From assembly GCA_009782505.1 (NCBI GenBank), contig WRIW01000019.1:1-34687 (forward strand): 34,687 bases of DNA, written 5' to 3'. Under the pieces are notes generated by a model, which was not told where the DNA came from, searched no databases, and worked only from the letters and a program-made list of their open reading frames with translations. Origin of the DNA: Clostridiales bacterium. Lineage in GTDB: Bacteria > Bacillota > Peptococcia > DRI-13 > UBA5745. The translations under genes and the position numbers were made by a program. This document shows, one piece after another, positions 7,611 to 16,110 of the stretch. The first letter of the stretch is position 1. Each line of letters begins with the position of its first letter.

Positions 7611-8990
7611 ATGGCAGAAACCACACACAGCACACTGGAATCGGCGAGCGTAGAACTAAAGAACAAAGAAAGATTCAATTATGCCGCCGGCGTCATCGGC
7701 ATGATGGTGCCTTTCACCCTGCCCCTGGGCTTTCTGACCTTCTTCTGGACCGACGTGGCGATGATCCCCATCGGCATCGTGGGTACCGTCCTGATGGTAG
7801 GAAAGCTTTGGGACGCCATCAACGACCCCATCATCGGAGGCATAGCCGACCGAACCACGACGAAGCGCGGCAGATACCGCCCCTGGATGATACCGTCGGG
7901 CATCATCTCCAACCTCACTTGCCTGCTCGTATTTCTCCGCATCCCGGCTCTTAGCGAGACCGGCCAGATCGTGTACTACTTCGCGGCGTACTTTATCTTC
8001 GTCGCGGCGTTTACGGCCCTTGAGATACCTCATATCTCCATGATGTCTACCATTACCACGGATTATACCCAGCGCGGCCTTCTGGCTTCCTGGCGTCAGA
8101 CGAGCGCCCAAGTCGTCATGACCGTCATGAACGCCACCTTCATCCCCATGACGATTTATCTCGTCCCCAACGACCGCGCCGCCGGCTACTTCTGGGCGGT
8201 TCTCATCTACATCACGATCTCGACCCCCTTCTACTTCATCTGCTACTTCGGCAGCAAGGAACGGGTCATCCCGCCGGTGAACGAGGTCAAGGTTCCCTTC
8301 TCTGAATCGTATAAGGCACTGAAGGGCAATAAGCCGGTAATCATGCTCATGGCTGCCCATCTCTGCCATGGCTTAAACGCCGCCACTGGCATCGCTTCCG
8401 GTATGTACTTCTGGACTTATGTGGCAGGCGACATTATCTACTCCGCCGTGAACGCCACATTTATGTCCTTCGGCAGCATCATCGCCGCCGTGCTGATGGG
8501 CGTGCTGGTCAAGAAATACTCAAACAAACGAAACATCGCCATGATTTCCTGGTTCGTCTCCGCTTTCATCGCCATCTTCATGTTCTGGATACCGGTAGAC
8601 ACTTCCTCAGGCCGTATGCTCTTTAATATCATTTCCTTTGTCCGCGGCCTGGTCAACAATGTGGGCTTTGTCTGCCTCTTCTCCATGGTACCCGACGTGA
8701 CCGAGTACACCATGGCGAAGTACAATCTGCGGGCCAGCGGCTTCATTTTCGCCTGCATCAACTTTATGTTCAAATTCGGCATATCCTTTGGCCAGGGCGT
8801 CATGGGCTGGATCATGAGCGCCATGGGTTATGTCCCCGGCGCCAGCCAGCCTCAGTCCCTGATCGTCTTATGGCGCAGCTGCATGTCTTTCATCCCGGCG
8901 ATCATCACCTGCCTCGGCGCCCTCTGCTTCATGGGCTACACGCTGACGAAGGAATCCCACGAAGAGCTCCTCAGGACGCTGGATGCCTGA
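7611..8990 (+). CDS. GPH-family (MelB-like) sugar:cation symporter
   Basis: A 459-residue, twelve-TM transporter of the glycoside-pentoside-hexuronide:cation symporter family. The signature loop KLWDAINDPIIGGIADRT (65-82) followed by KRGRYRPWM is diagnostic, and the FWTDV motif in TM2 places Asp48 where MelB has a cation-site aspartate. A second family feature is SMVPDVTEYTMAKYNLRASG in the C-terminal half. GAGGTG lies 9 bases before the ATG. It follows the MFS gene on the same strand but probably has its own promoter. Members carry glycosides, uronates or related polyols; the exact cargo is unknown. Its position beside the dehydrogenase/biotin cluster suggests joint use for a carbohydrate-like or polyol-like compound. 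Confidence 0.92.
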   Translation: MAETTHSTLESASVELKNKERFNYAAGVIGMMVPFTLPLGFLTFFWTDVAMIPIGIVGTVLMVGKLWDAINDPIIGGIADRTTTKRGRYRPWMIPSGIISNLTCLLVFLRIPALSETGQIVYYFAAYFIFVAAFTALEIPHISMMSTITTDYTQRGLLASWRQTSAQVVMTVMNATFIPMTIYLVPNDRAAGYFWAVLIYITISTPFYFICYFGSKERVIPPVNEVKVPFSESYKALKGNKPVIMLMAAHLCHGLNAATGIASGMYFWTYVAGDIIYSAVNATFMSFGSIIAAVLMGVLVKKYSNKRNIAMISWFVSAFIAIFMFWIPVDTSSGRMLFNIISFVRGLVNNVGFVCLFSMVPDVTEYTMAKYNLRASGFIFACINFMFKFGISFGQGVMGWIMSAMGYVPGASQPQSLIVLWRSCMSFIPAIITCLGALCFMGYTLTKESHEELLRTLDA

Positions 8991-9038
8991 TCGTCTTCTG
9001 ATCCGCTGTACGCGGACAGCCAAGTACTTGCCAAACTG

Positions 9039-9078
9039 ACGCGGGCGCTTTCTTTCCTCGAAAGCGCCCGCGTTTTTG
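9039..9078 (+). terminator. Intrinsic terminator after the GPH symporter
   Basis: Perfect 14-bp arms (9039-9052 and 9060-9073, ACGCGGGCGCTTTC and its complement) enclose a 7-base loop and are followed by TTTTG. It ends plus-strand transcription and lies between convergent genes, so it may also slow the minus-strand transcript of the HD gene. Confidence 0.92.
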
Positions 9079-9125
9079 TCTTTCACCGCAGATTTTGCCT
9101 CATATCGTATCTGCTCAGGCAGCGC

Positions 9126-10355
9126 TCACCCCTCGTCCGGCGCGGGGACTTCCCGCATGGAGTAAGCCGCCATCACCTTATCCATATCCCTGACGATATC
9201 GGCGTCGATAAAACCTTTGGACGACATGTCATGCAGAATGACCATCGTGTCTTCATGAGTTCTGGCTTCGTGGTAGGGGCGTGGTTCGCAGACAGCCTGG
9301 TAGATATCGATACAGGCCATCAGCCGGGCATTGAAGTCAATATCCTTCCCCGGTTTGCCCCGCGAATACCCGGTACCGTTGAGTTTCTCATGGTGGTCGG
9401 CAGCCCAGTTCCGGATAAGCTCGAAATGGGGTATTTCACTCAACCAATCAAGGGTGTTTTTTACATGTTGCTTGATGATCGCGAACTCCTCGTCGTCCAG
9501 CTTCCCTGGTTTCTCCAGGATCGCGGTGGGGGTTCCGATCTTGCCGATATCGTGGAGCGACGCCGCGAGAAAAAGGGCGTTGCGCTCGTCCGCCCCGTAG
9601 CCATAGTACCCGGACATCACCCATGAGCGGTTGGCGATCTGGCTCGTATGCTTGTGGGTGAAAACGGACTTATAGTCGATAACCCTGGCGATGAATTCCC
9701 CGATGCGTACCACTCTGGGATCGCTCATATCCACTTCCCAGTACGGAAGCTCGCACTCTATGGTTTGCATGATCACATCGTCCCGCAGCTTCTCCAGCAT
9801 GCTCTCATCCAGTACCGCCAGCAAAGCGTCGATGGCGGCGCGGGTGGAGTACATCTCCGCCCGGGAGGCGATCCTTTCGCGCAAAGAAGGCAAGTCGGCA
9901 GCGCTTATCGTCTGAAGATGATGGACGGCGTCTACCGCGTCCGCCGCGGCGATGATAGCCGCCTGCATAGGGATCTCGTCCTCCTTCTTGCCGAAGGGGC
10001 CCTTGCCGTCGCCCCGCTCGTGATGGTACAGGATCAACTTGTCGATATCCGTTTGAAAAGGCAGCCACGATACATTGTCCTGGCCTTTTTCGCAGTGCAG
10101 GATCATGTTGCGTTCCTGGAATTCGCCTTCTTTCTGAGAAAGATGATACTCGGTCAGCGCGCTGTCGTGAAACATACCGCATACCGTGACTGCGGCGATG
10201 GTATCGTCGTCATATCCCAGATGCTCACCCATCGCTACGCATAAAGCGGCGACCCGTAGGCTGTGGTTCTCGCTGGCGCCCAACTGCTCTTTTTCGATGA
10301 TGTCGAAAGCCTTTGCGAACACCACGCATAGCTTGTCCATCGCGATTATCATCAA
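9126..10355 (-). CDS. Tandem HD / HD-GYP-like phosphohydrolase
   Basis: A 409-residue soluble protein with two HD-type domains. The N-terminal domain has His31, His63-Asp64 (MFHDSAL) and HHERGDGKGPFG (111-122), a variant of the HD-GYP HHE...GYP block. The C-terminal domain has HKHTSQIA (234-241), HDIGKIGTP (268-276) and HHEKLNGTGYS (321-331), where Ser replaces the Pro of GYP. HD-GYP proteins hydrolyse cyclic di-GMP or related cyclic dinucleotides; with both motifs altered, the substrate could differ. No sensor domain or TM segment is visible. AAGGGGGG precedes the ATG and a minus-strand promoter lies at 10410-10438. A diguanylate cyclase elsewhere in the window makes cyclic-di-GMP turnover plausible for this organism. 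Confidence 0.85.
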   Translation of the reverse strand: MMIIAMDKLCVVFAKAFDIIEKEQLGASENHSLRVAALCVAMGEHLGYDDDTIAAVTVCGMFHDSALTEYHLSQKEGEFQERNMILHCEKGQDNVSWLPFQTDIDKLILYHHERGDGKGPFGKKEDEIPMQAAIIAAADAVDAVHHLQTISAADLPSLRERIASRAEMYSTRAAIDALLAVLDESMLEKLRDDVIMQTIECELPYWEVDMSDPRVVRIGEFIARVIDYKSVFTHKHTSQIANRSWVMSGYYGYGADERNALFLAASLHDIGKIGTPTAILEKPGKLDDEEFAIIKQHVKNTLDWLSEIPHFELIRNWAADHHEKLNGTGYSRGKPGKDIDFNARLMACIDIYQAVCEPRPYHEARTHEDTMVILHDMSSKGFIDADIVRDMDKVMAAYSMREVPAPDEG

Positions 10356-10409
10356 GCCGCCCCCCTTGGCTCCTTTTTCATTGATTTCTTCAAGTGTATC
10401 GTTAATGAA

Positions 10410-10438
10410 AGTATATCACGGCGTCACGGAAAGCACAA
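10410..10438 (-). promoter_or_regulatory. Probable promoter of the HD phosphohydrolase gene
   Basis: Minus strand: TTGTGC (10438-10433), 17-base spacer, then TATACT (10415-10410) preceded by TGA, an extended -10. It lies about 55 bases before the start codon, in the gap after the Ca2+-ATPase gene. No terminator hairpin for the ATPase is obvious in this gap. Confidence 0.55.
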
Positions 10439-10479
10439 ATGCAAGGAAAACCAGCGCTGCGACAGGCATACAACCATCA

Positions 10480-13164
10480 CTACAGTTGAAGGGGCCGCCT
10501 GCGGTAACGCTGCAGGCATTTGATGGCTTCCATCACCGGGATGATGGAGAAAGCCAGCCCCAGAGCGATGAAGAATTCCGCCACATCGATCCTGGTGAAG
10601 CCAAAGAGGTCACGGAAAGCCGGGATGTAAATCACCCCGACGGTGAGGATAAAAGTCCAGGCCAGCGCCCCCCAAAGCCATAGATTCCTCGTTTTCATGC
10701 TAAGGATCGGGCTGGTCAGGGACCGGCAGCCGAAAGCCCGGAACATTTCCACGAAGTTGGTAGTGAGAAAGGCCATCGTCATCCCGTCGGCGCTCTGCTT
10801 GAAGCTCCAGGAACCGTTTTCCAGATATTCGCCGAAAAAGTAGGAAAAGACGATCAATAACCCCATAAATACGCCCTGAAGTATCATGGAATACGCCGCG
10901 CCGCCGGATAGCAAACCTTCGTCCGGCGGGCGTGGCCTGCGTCGCATGACGTCCCCTTCCGCCTTCTCCATGCCCAGGGCCAGGCCAGGGGCGGAGTCGG
11001 TGACGAGGTTGATCCACAGCAGATGCGCCGCCCTCAGGATGCGGAAGCCCAGCATAGACGCCAGGAAGACCGCCACGATCTCCGCCAGGTTCGTCGTCAG
11101 CTGGAATTGGATGACTTTACGGATATTGTCGTAGACCTTTCTGCCCTCTTCCACCGCGTGGACAATGGTAGCGAAGTTGTCGTCGGCCAGCACCATGTCG
11201 CTCACGCTCTTCGTCACGGCTGTGCCGGTGATACCCATACCTATGCCGATATCCGCGGCTTTGATGGAAGGGGCGTCGTTCACTCCGTCTCCGGTCATGG
11301 CGGTGACCATATTTCTGGCTTTCCATGCCCTTACGATCCGGGTCTTGTGTTCCGGCTGCACTCTGGCGTAAACGCTGTATCTCTCGACGGCGTCGATCAG
11401 CTCTTCATCGCTCAAGGTCTCCAGAGCCGCCCCCTCTATAGCCTGGGAGGCGTCGGTGATGATCCCCAGATCCCTGGCGATGGCTATCGCTGTATCTTTA
11501 TGGTCGCCGGTGATCATGACCGGGCGGATTCCGGCCATGCGGCATTCGTTGATGGCGTCGTAGACCTCCGGCCTGCACGGGTCGATCATCCCCACGACGC
11601 CGATGAAAACCATATCCTGCTCTAATTCATCCGCCTCGTTGCTTTGCGGCTGTGTCTTATGGATCCGGTAAGCCGCCGCCAGCACCCGCAGGGCCCTGCC
11701 CGCGAACTCCTCCGCCCGGCTGAGGATCTCCTCGCGATACGCCCGGGTGATGGGCGCCGCTTTACCCCGATCAAGGTAAGCGGTACAATGCTCAAGCAGT
11801 ATCTCACACGCGCCCTTTGTATACTGGATCACATGCCCGTCTTCCTGATGGAGGGTGCTCATCATCTTGCGCCCGGAGTCAAAAGGCGCCTCTCCCGTCC
11901 GGGGGTATATCGCTTCCAGCTCATCCCGGTGTTGCTCCAGCTCCCAGGCATAGTTCACCAGGGCGCACTCGGTGGGCTCCCCCTCCGCCCCGGGCATGGC
12001 ATTGTCCCGTTTCGCGTCGCTGCATAAAGCCATGGCTTTCGCGAGCAGCGCCGTATCATCGGTATACGCGTCTACCACCGTCATTTTATTTTGCGTGAGG
12101 GTGCCCGTCTTGTCGGAGCAAATCACCTGGGTGCAGCCTAAGGTCTCTACAGCGGTGAGCTTGCGGATAAGGGCGTTGCGTTTTGACATGGAAGATACGC
12201 CGATGGACAGGATGATCGTGGTCACAGCCGGCAGGCCCTCGGGTATGGCGGCCACAGCCAGGGCAACCGCGATGATAAAAGTATCCAGGGCAACGCTGAA
12301 GACCGATTCGCTGGTTGGGATCAAGAAGACGTCCCGGGCGACGCCGAAGACAAAGACAAAAGCGCAGACGGCGAGGCACAGCTTGGTCAGCGTCACGGAC
12401 AGCTCCCCGAGCTTTTTCTGCAGCGGCGTCTCTTCCGCCTCTGCCTGGGTCAGGGCTTCGGCGATCTTGCCGAGCTCCGTATCCATACCAACGGCGGTGA
12501 CTACCCCCCGCCCCCGGCCGTATACGACGACGCTGCCGGAGTAAGCCATATTGACCCGGTCGCCCAGGGGTATGTCTCCGGCGCCTTCCCTGAGCATGAG
12601 CAGATCGATGATCTTACCCACAGGGAGGCTCTCGCCGGTGAGGGCTGCCTCCTCCACCTTCATCGAGTGGCTTTCCAGTATCCGGCAGTCCGCAGGGACC
12701 GCGTCGCCGGCTTCCAGGATGATCACGTCCCCCACCGCCAGATCCTCGCTCTTGACGACAGTGACCTCGCCGTCCCTGAGTACCCGGCTGGTAGCCGCCG
12801 TCATCTCCATCAACGCTTCGATGGCCTGCTCGGCTTTGGATTCCTGCACCATGCTCAGCGCGGTATTGATGATCAGCACAAAAAGGATGATAAACAGATC
12901 CGCGTAGCTTTCATGGGCGCCTTGGACGATGTTTTGGTAGACCGTAGTCGCTGTGGATATCACCGCCGCGCCCAGGAGCAGGAAAATCATTGGATCCATA
13001 AGCGCGTTTAGAAACTTTCGGAAGAGCCCTTCTTTTTCCGGCTCTGTTAATTTATTCTTGCCGTATTTCTCCAGACGCTCCGCCGCTTCGGCTTGCCCCA
13101 GCCCAGCGGGGGTACTGCCCACCTCCGCCAGCACGGCGTCCTTCTCCATGGCGTAATACTTCAT
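10480..13164 (-). CDS. Cation-transporting P-type ATPase, Ca2+ (P2A) type
   Basis: A full-length 894-residue P2-type ATPase. Motifs: actuator TGES (176-179), TM4 PEGLPA (308-313), phosphorylation site DKTGTLT with Asp351, TGDGVNDAP (624-632), and TM6 NLVTDSAPGLALGME with Asn719 and Asp723, as in bacterial SERCA/LMCA1-like calcium pumps. The C-terminal cation ATPase domain with four more TM segments is present. It should export Ca2+ (or possibly Mn2+) across the cytoplasmic membrane at the cost of ATP. The ATG lies 4 bases after the stop of the upstream MFS gene; the only candidate ribosome binding site, GGGAAT, overlaps that stop, so translational coupling is likely. Sodium transport is a less likely alternative. 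Confidence 0.95.
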   Translation of the reverse strand: MKYYAMEKDAVLAEVGSTPAGLGQAEAAERLEKYGKNKLTEPEKEGLFRKFLNALMDPMIFLLLGAAVISTATTVYQNIVQGAHESYADLFIILFVLIINTALSMVQESKAEQAIEALMEMTAATSRVLRDGEVTVVKSEDLAVGDVIILEAGDAVPADCRILESHSMKVEEAALTGESLPVGKIIDLLMLREGAGDIPLGDRVNMAYSGSVVVYGRGRGVVTAVGMDTELGKIAEALTQAEAEETPLQKKLGELSVTLTKLCLAVCAFVFVFGVARDVFLIPTSESVFSVALDTFIIAVALAVAAIPEGLPAVTTIILSIGVSSMSKRNALIRKLTAVETLGCTQVICSDKTGTLTQNKMTVVDAYTDDTALLAKAMALCSDAKRDNAMPGAEGEPTECALVNYAWELEQHRDELEAIYPRTGEAPFDSGRKMMSTLHQEDGHVIQYTKGACEILLEHCTAYLDRGKAAPITRAYREEILSRAEEFAGRALRVLAAAYRIHKTQPQSNEADELEQDMVFIGVVGMIDPCRPEVYDAINECRMAGIRPVMITGDHKDTAIAIARDLGIITDASQAIEGAALETLSDEELIDAVERYSVYARVQPEHKTRIVRAWKARNMVTAMTGDGVNDAPSIKAADIGIGMGITGTAVTKSVSDMVLADDNFATIVHAVEEGRKVYDNIRKVIQFQLTTNLAEIVAVFLASMLGFRILRAAHLLWINLVTDSAPGLALGMEKAEGDVMRRRPRPPDEGLLSGGAAYSMILQGVFMGLLIVFSYFFGEYLENGSWSFKQSADGMTMAFLTTNFVEMFRAFGCRSLTSPILSMKTRNLWLWGALAWTFILTVGVIYIPAFRDLFGFTRIDVAEFFIALGLAFSIIPVMEAIKCLQRYRRRPLQL

Positions 13165-13168
13165 ACGC

Positions 13169-14485
13169 TTATTCCCACGCCAGCTTCTTGCTTGTCCGGA
13201 AAGCGAAGTAAGTGAGGGCGGCAGTCACGACGGTGACGGCGGCGCCTGTGATGAAGGACAAGGTATAGTCGCCGGTGAAGTCAAACATGAACCCGATGAT
13301 GGAAGCCCCCATGGCGACGAGAAGGTTTTGCGCCAGGGAAAGCGTCACGAATATCCGCGTATAGTCCCGGGCGCCGTATACGGTATGGACCATAAGGGGC
13401 GAAGATACCGACATCACCGTGAGGAATATCCCCGCCAGAAACGCGCCGATATATAAACCGGCAGGGGGATTGGCGCCATTGAGCAGCAAGAGCATGGCGA
13501 TGAGCACCACCCCAAGCCCGCTGTACATCATCACCTTCCCGCCATATCTGTCGTTCACCGCTCCCATGGTAAGCTTGGTCAAGGCATTACCCACCATACA
13601 CAACGAAGGTAAAACCGCCGCGGCGGTGATGGACAACCCGATGGATACCCCGTAAGCCGACAATACTTGCGTATATCCGCCAAAAAATCCGCTTACCGCG
13701 AATATAACCACCATAAGGATGAAAGAAACCGAGCGTACAGCCGTATTCCAGGGGACTCCTCTCTCCTGCGGGGCGCCCGTCGCCGCGCTCTTCGCATCCT
13801 TCGCGTCCTCCGCACCCTCCGGCTTGCCTTGACTTTCCGGGGCGGCAGCGGCGGCTTCTTCGTAGCCATACGGCTTCAGCCCTTTGTCCGAAGGCTTCAG
13901 TAGGATGACGAACATGAAAAACGGCAGCACCACCGCTCCGGCGATCAGGGAGTTCGCTACATAAGCGGTCCGCCAACCGAAGTTCTCGATGATCCACGCA
14001 AGGCCCGGGTTCATGACCGCGCCCCCAAGCCCTGAAAACATCATAGCGATCCCGATGGCGAACCCCCTCTTCTTCACAAACCAGTTGCTCAGGATGATGG
14101 GGGGCATGACCAGATGGACCGGAGGCCCTACGACGCCCATGACGACGCCCACGGCGTACCATTGCCACAAATGATGAAACGTCCCCATCAGGGCCGTGCA
14201 TGATAAGCGGACGACAAAGCAGCAGGTCAACAATACCCGGAGCTTGACCTTATCCAGCATCTTATTTAACATCGTCATCGAAGCCACCTGGATCAGCCCG
14301 CTAAAGGTCATGTACATGGTAAACTGACCCATGCCAAGCCCCAGCTCTCTCGTGACGGGCACAAAAAACTGGCCCATGCTATTCGCCGTCATTCCAAATC
14401 CGAAACAAAACACGCAGCAGGCGACCAGTATGACCCATGCGTAATGCTTTTTTTCTTTTTCCGTGCCCTTTGTGATTTCCGCCAT
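13169..14485 (-). CDS. OFA-like MFS transporter
   Basis: A 438-residue MFS permease with twelve predicted TM segments. The YAWVILVACCVFCFGFGMTA start (15-34), the SNWFVKKRGFAIGIAMMFSGLGGAVMNP region in TM4-5 and the WRTAYVANSLI segment are typical of the oxalate/formate-antiporter-like and monocarboxylate branch. The central cytoplasmic loop (about 205-245) is long, charged and alanine-rich (KDAKSAATGAP). GGGGAG lies 7 bases before the ATG. It follows glpK by 77 bases and is 4 bases from the Ca2+-ATPase gene. Cargo is probably a small organic acid anion, but the sequence does not show which. Confidence 0.85.
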   Translation of the reverse strand: MAEITKGTEKEKKHYAWVILVACCVFCFGFGMTANSMGQFFVPVTRELGLGMGQFTMYMTFSGLIQVASMTMLNKMLDKVKLRVLLTCCFVVRLSCTALMGTFHHLWQWYAVGVVMGVVGPPVHLVMPPIILSNWFVKKRGFAIGIAMMFSGLGGAVMNPGLAWIIENFGWRTAYVANSLIAGAVVLPFFMFVILLKPSDKGLKPYGYEEAAAAAPESQGKPEGAEDAKDAKSAATGAPQERGVPWNTAVRSVSFILMVVIFAVSGFFGGYTQVLSAYGVSIGLSITAAAVLPSLCMVGNALTKLTMGAVNDRYGGKVMMYSGLGVVLIAMLLLLNGANPPAGLYIGAFLAGIFLTVMSVSSPLMVHTVYGARDYTRIFVTLSLAQNLLVAMGASIIGFMFDFTGDYTLSFITGAAVTVVTAALTYFAFRTSKKLAWE

Positions 14486-14562
14486 TCTTTACTCCCCGTA
14501 TCCTTGCGTTTGATCCTATCCTGTACAACGTCCGCGAAACCACAGCAGTATACAACGCCGGT

Positions 14563-16038
14563 TCACCCCAAGCTGCGCCCTACCGCCCTGTGCCAGCCGT
14601 CCAGCAGCTCCTGCCGCTTCTCAGCCGCCATCGAAGGTTGAAAGACCACGTCGGAACGCCAGTGCTTCTTAAGCTCTTCCCTGCCGCTCCATACCCCCGC
14701 GGCTAAACCGGCGAGATACGCCGCCCCCAGCGCGGTAGACTCGCTCGTCTCCGGCCTTACGACACGGCAGTTGAGGATGTCTGCCTGGAACTGCATCAGG
14801 AAGCCGTCCCGGCTGGCGCCCCCGTCCGCTTTCAGCAGCGTCATGGGGATGCCCGTATCCTTCTCCATGGCGTCCACCAGATCGAAGCTCTGGTAGGCGA
14901 TGCTCTCCTGAGCGGCTCTTATGATGTGCTCCCTCCCCGTCCCCCGGGTCAGGCCTACCAGGCAGCCCCTGGCGTACATATCCCAGTAGGGCGCGCCCAA
15001 GCCGGTGAAAGCGGGAACCAGATATACGCCCCCCGTATCCTCCACCTTTTGCGCGTAGTACTCCGCGTCCCGGCTTTCCCCCAGGAAGCGCAGCTCGTCC
15101 CTTAGCCACTGGATCACCGCCCCCGCCGTAAATACGCTGCCCTCGAGGGCGTACTGTATCGCGCCTTCCGCGCCGCAGGCGATGGTGGTGACCAGCCCGT
15201 TTTGGCTCGCCACAGCTTTGTCGCCGGTATTCATCAGGAGGAAGCAGCCGGTGCCGTATGTGTTTTTGCTGTCCCCCGCCTCGAAGCAGCACTGGCCGAA
15301 AAGGGCTGCCTGCTGATCCCCCGCCATGCCCGCGATGGGGATGTTGAAGCCCTGTATGTTGACATGGCCGTATATCTCGCTGCTCCCGCATACCTTCGGC
15401 AGGCAGGCGGGTGGTATATCCAGGGCTTCCAGCAGCTTCCCGTCCCACTGCAGCCGGTGGATATCGTAGATCATGGTCCGGGAGGCGTTGGTATAGTCGG
15501 TCACATGGGCGGCCCCGCCGGTAAGCCTCCACACCAGCCAGGAGTCCACTGTGCCAAAAAGCACTTCTCCGCGCTCCGCCTTTGCCCTGGCGCCTTCCAC
15601 ATGGTCCAGTATCCATTTGATCTTCGTGCCGGAGAAATACGCGTCCGGCACCAGCCCCGTGACGCCGCGGATATGCCCCTCCAGCCCGGCGGCGACCAGT
15701 TCGTCGATGATGGGCGCAGTGCGGCGGCACTGCCAGACAATGGCGTTGTAAATCGGCCTGCCCGTGGATTTATCCCACATCACCGTGGTTTCCCGCTGGT
15801 TGGCGATACCGATGGCAGCCAGGTCGGTTATGGCGATCCCGCTCCGGGCGATGGCTTCCGTCATCACGCCGTATTGGGACGAGTATATCTCCATGGGGTC
15901 ATGCTCCACCCAGCCCTCATTGGGGTAGAGCTGCGTGAATTCCCGCTGGGCGATCCCCACGATATTCTGCTCATGGTCAAACAGGACGGCCCTGCTGCTC
16001 GTGGTGCCCTGATCAAGGGCGATCACATACTTCGGCAT
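14563..16038 (-). CDS. glpK: Glycerol kinase
   Basis: A 491-residue FGGY-family kinase that phosphorylates glycerol to sn-glycerol 3-phosphate. Diagnostic stretches include [15 protein letters not shown] (7-21), [55 protein letters not shown] and [14 protein letters not shown]. Length and motifs match GlpK closely, including the Arg-Glu pair that binds glycerol and no allosteric truncation. It is the fourth gene of a minus-strand run after pyrG, separated by 72 bases. Neither a glycerol facilitator nor a glycerol-3-phosphate dehydrogenase is in the window. The ribosome binding site (GGAG, 13 bases upstream) is weakly spaced. Confidence 0.97.
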   Translation of the reverse strand: MPKYVIALDQGTTSSRAVLFDHEQNIVGIAQREFTQLYPNEGWVEHDPMEIYSSQYGVMTEAIARSGIAITDLAAIGIANQRETTVMWDKSTGRPIYNAIVWQCRRTAPIIDELVAAGLEGHIRGVTGLVPDAYFSGTKIKWILDHVEGARAKAERGEVLFGTVDSWLVWRLTGGAAHVTDYTNASRTMIYDIHRLQWDGKLLEALDIPPACLPKVCGSSEIYGHVNIQGFNIPIAGMAGDQQAALFGQCCFEAGDSKNTYGTGCFLLMNTGDKAVASQNGLVTTIACGAEGAIQYALEGSVFTAGAVIQWLRDELRFLGESRDAEYYAQKVEDTGGVYLVPAFTGLGAPYWDMYARGCLVGLTRGTGREHIIRAAQESIAYQSFDLVDAMEKDTGIPMTLLKADGGASRDGFLMQFQADILNCRVVRPETSESTALGAAYLAGLAAGVWSGREELKKHWRSDVVFQPSMAAEKRQELLDGWHRAVGRSLG

Positions 16039-16110
16039 AGATCAACGCTCACTCCATTCGTCGTCGCTTCCCAGCCTGCGTTGGCGCGGCGAGACACACG
16101 CTGCCTAATC

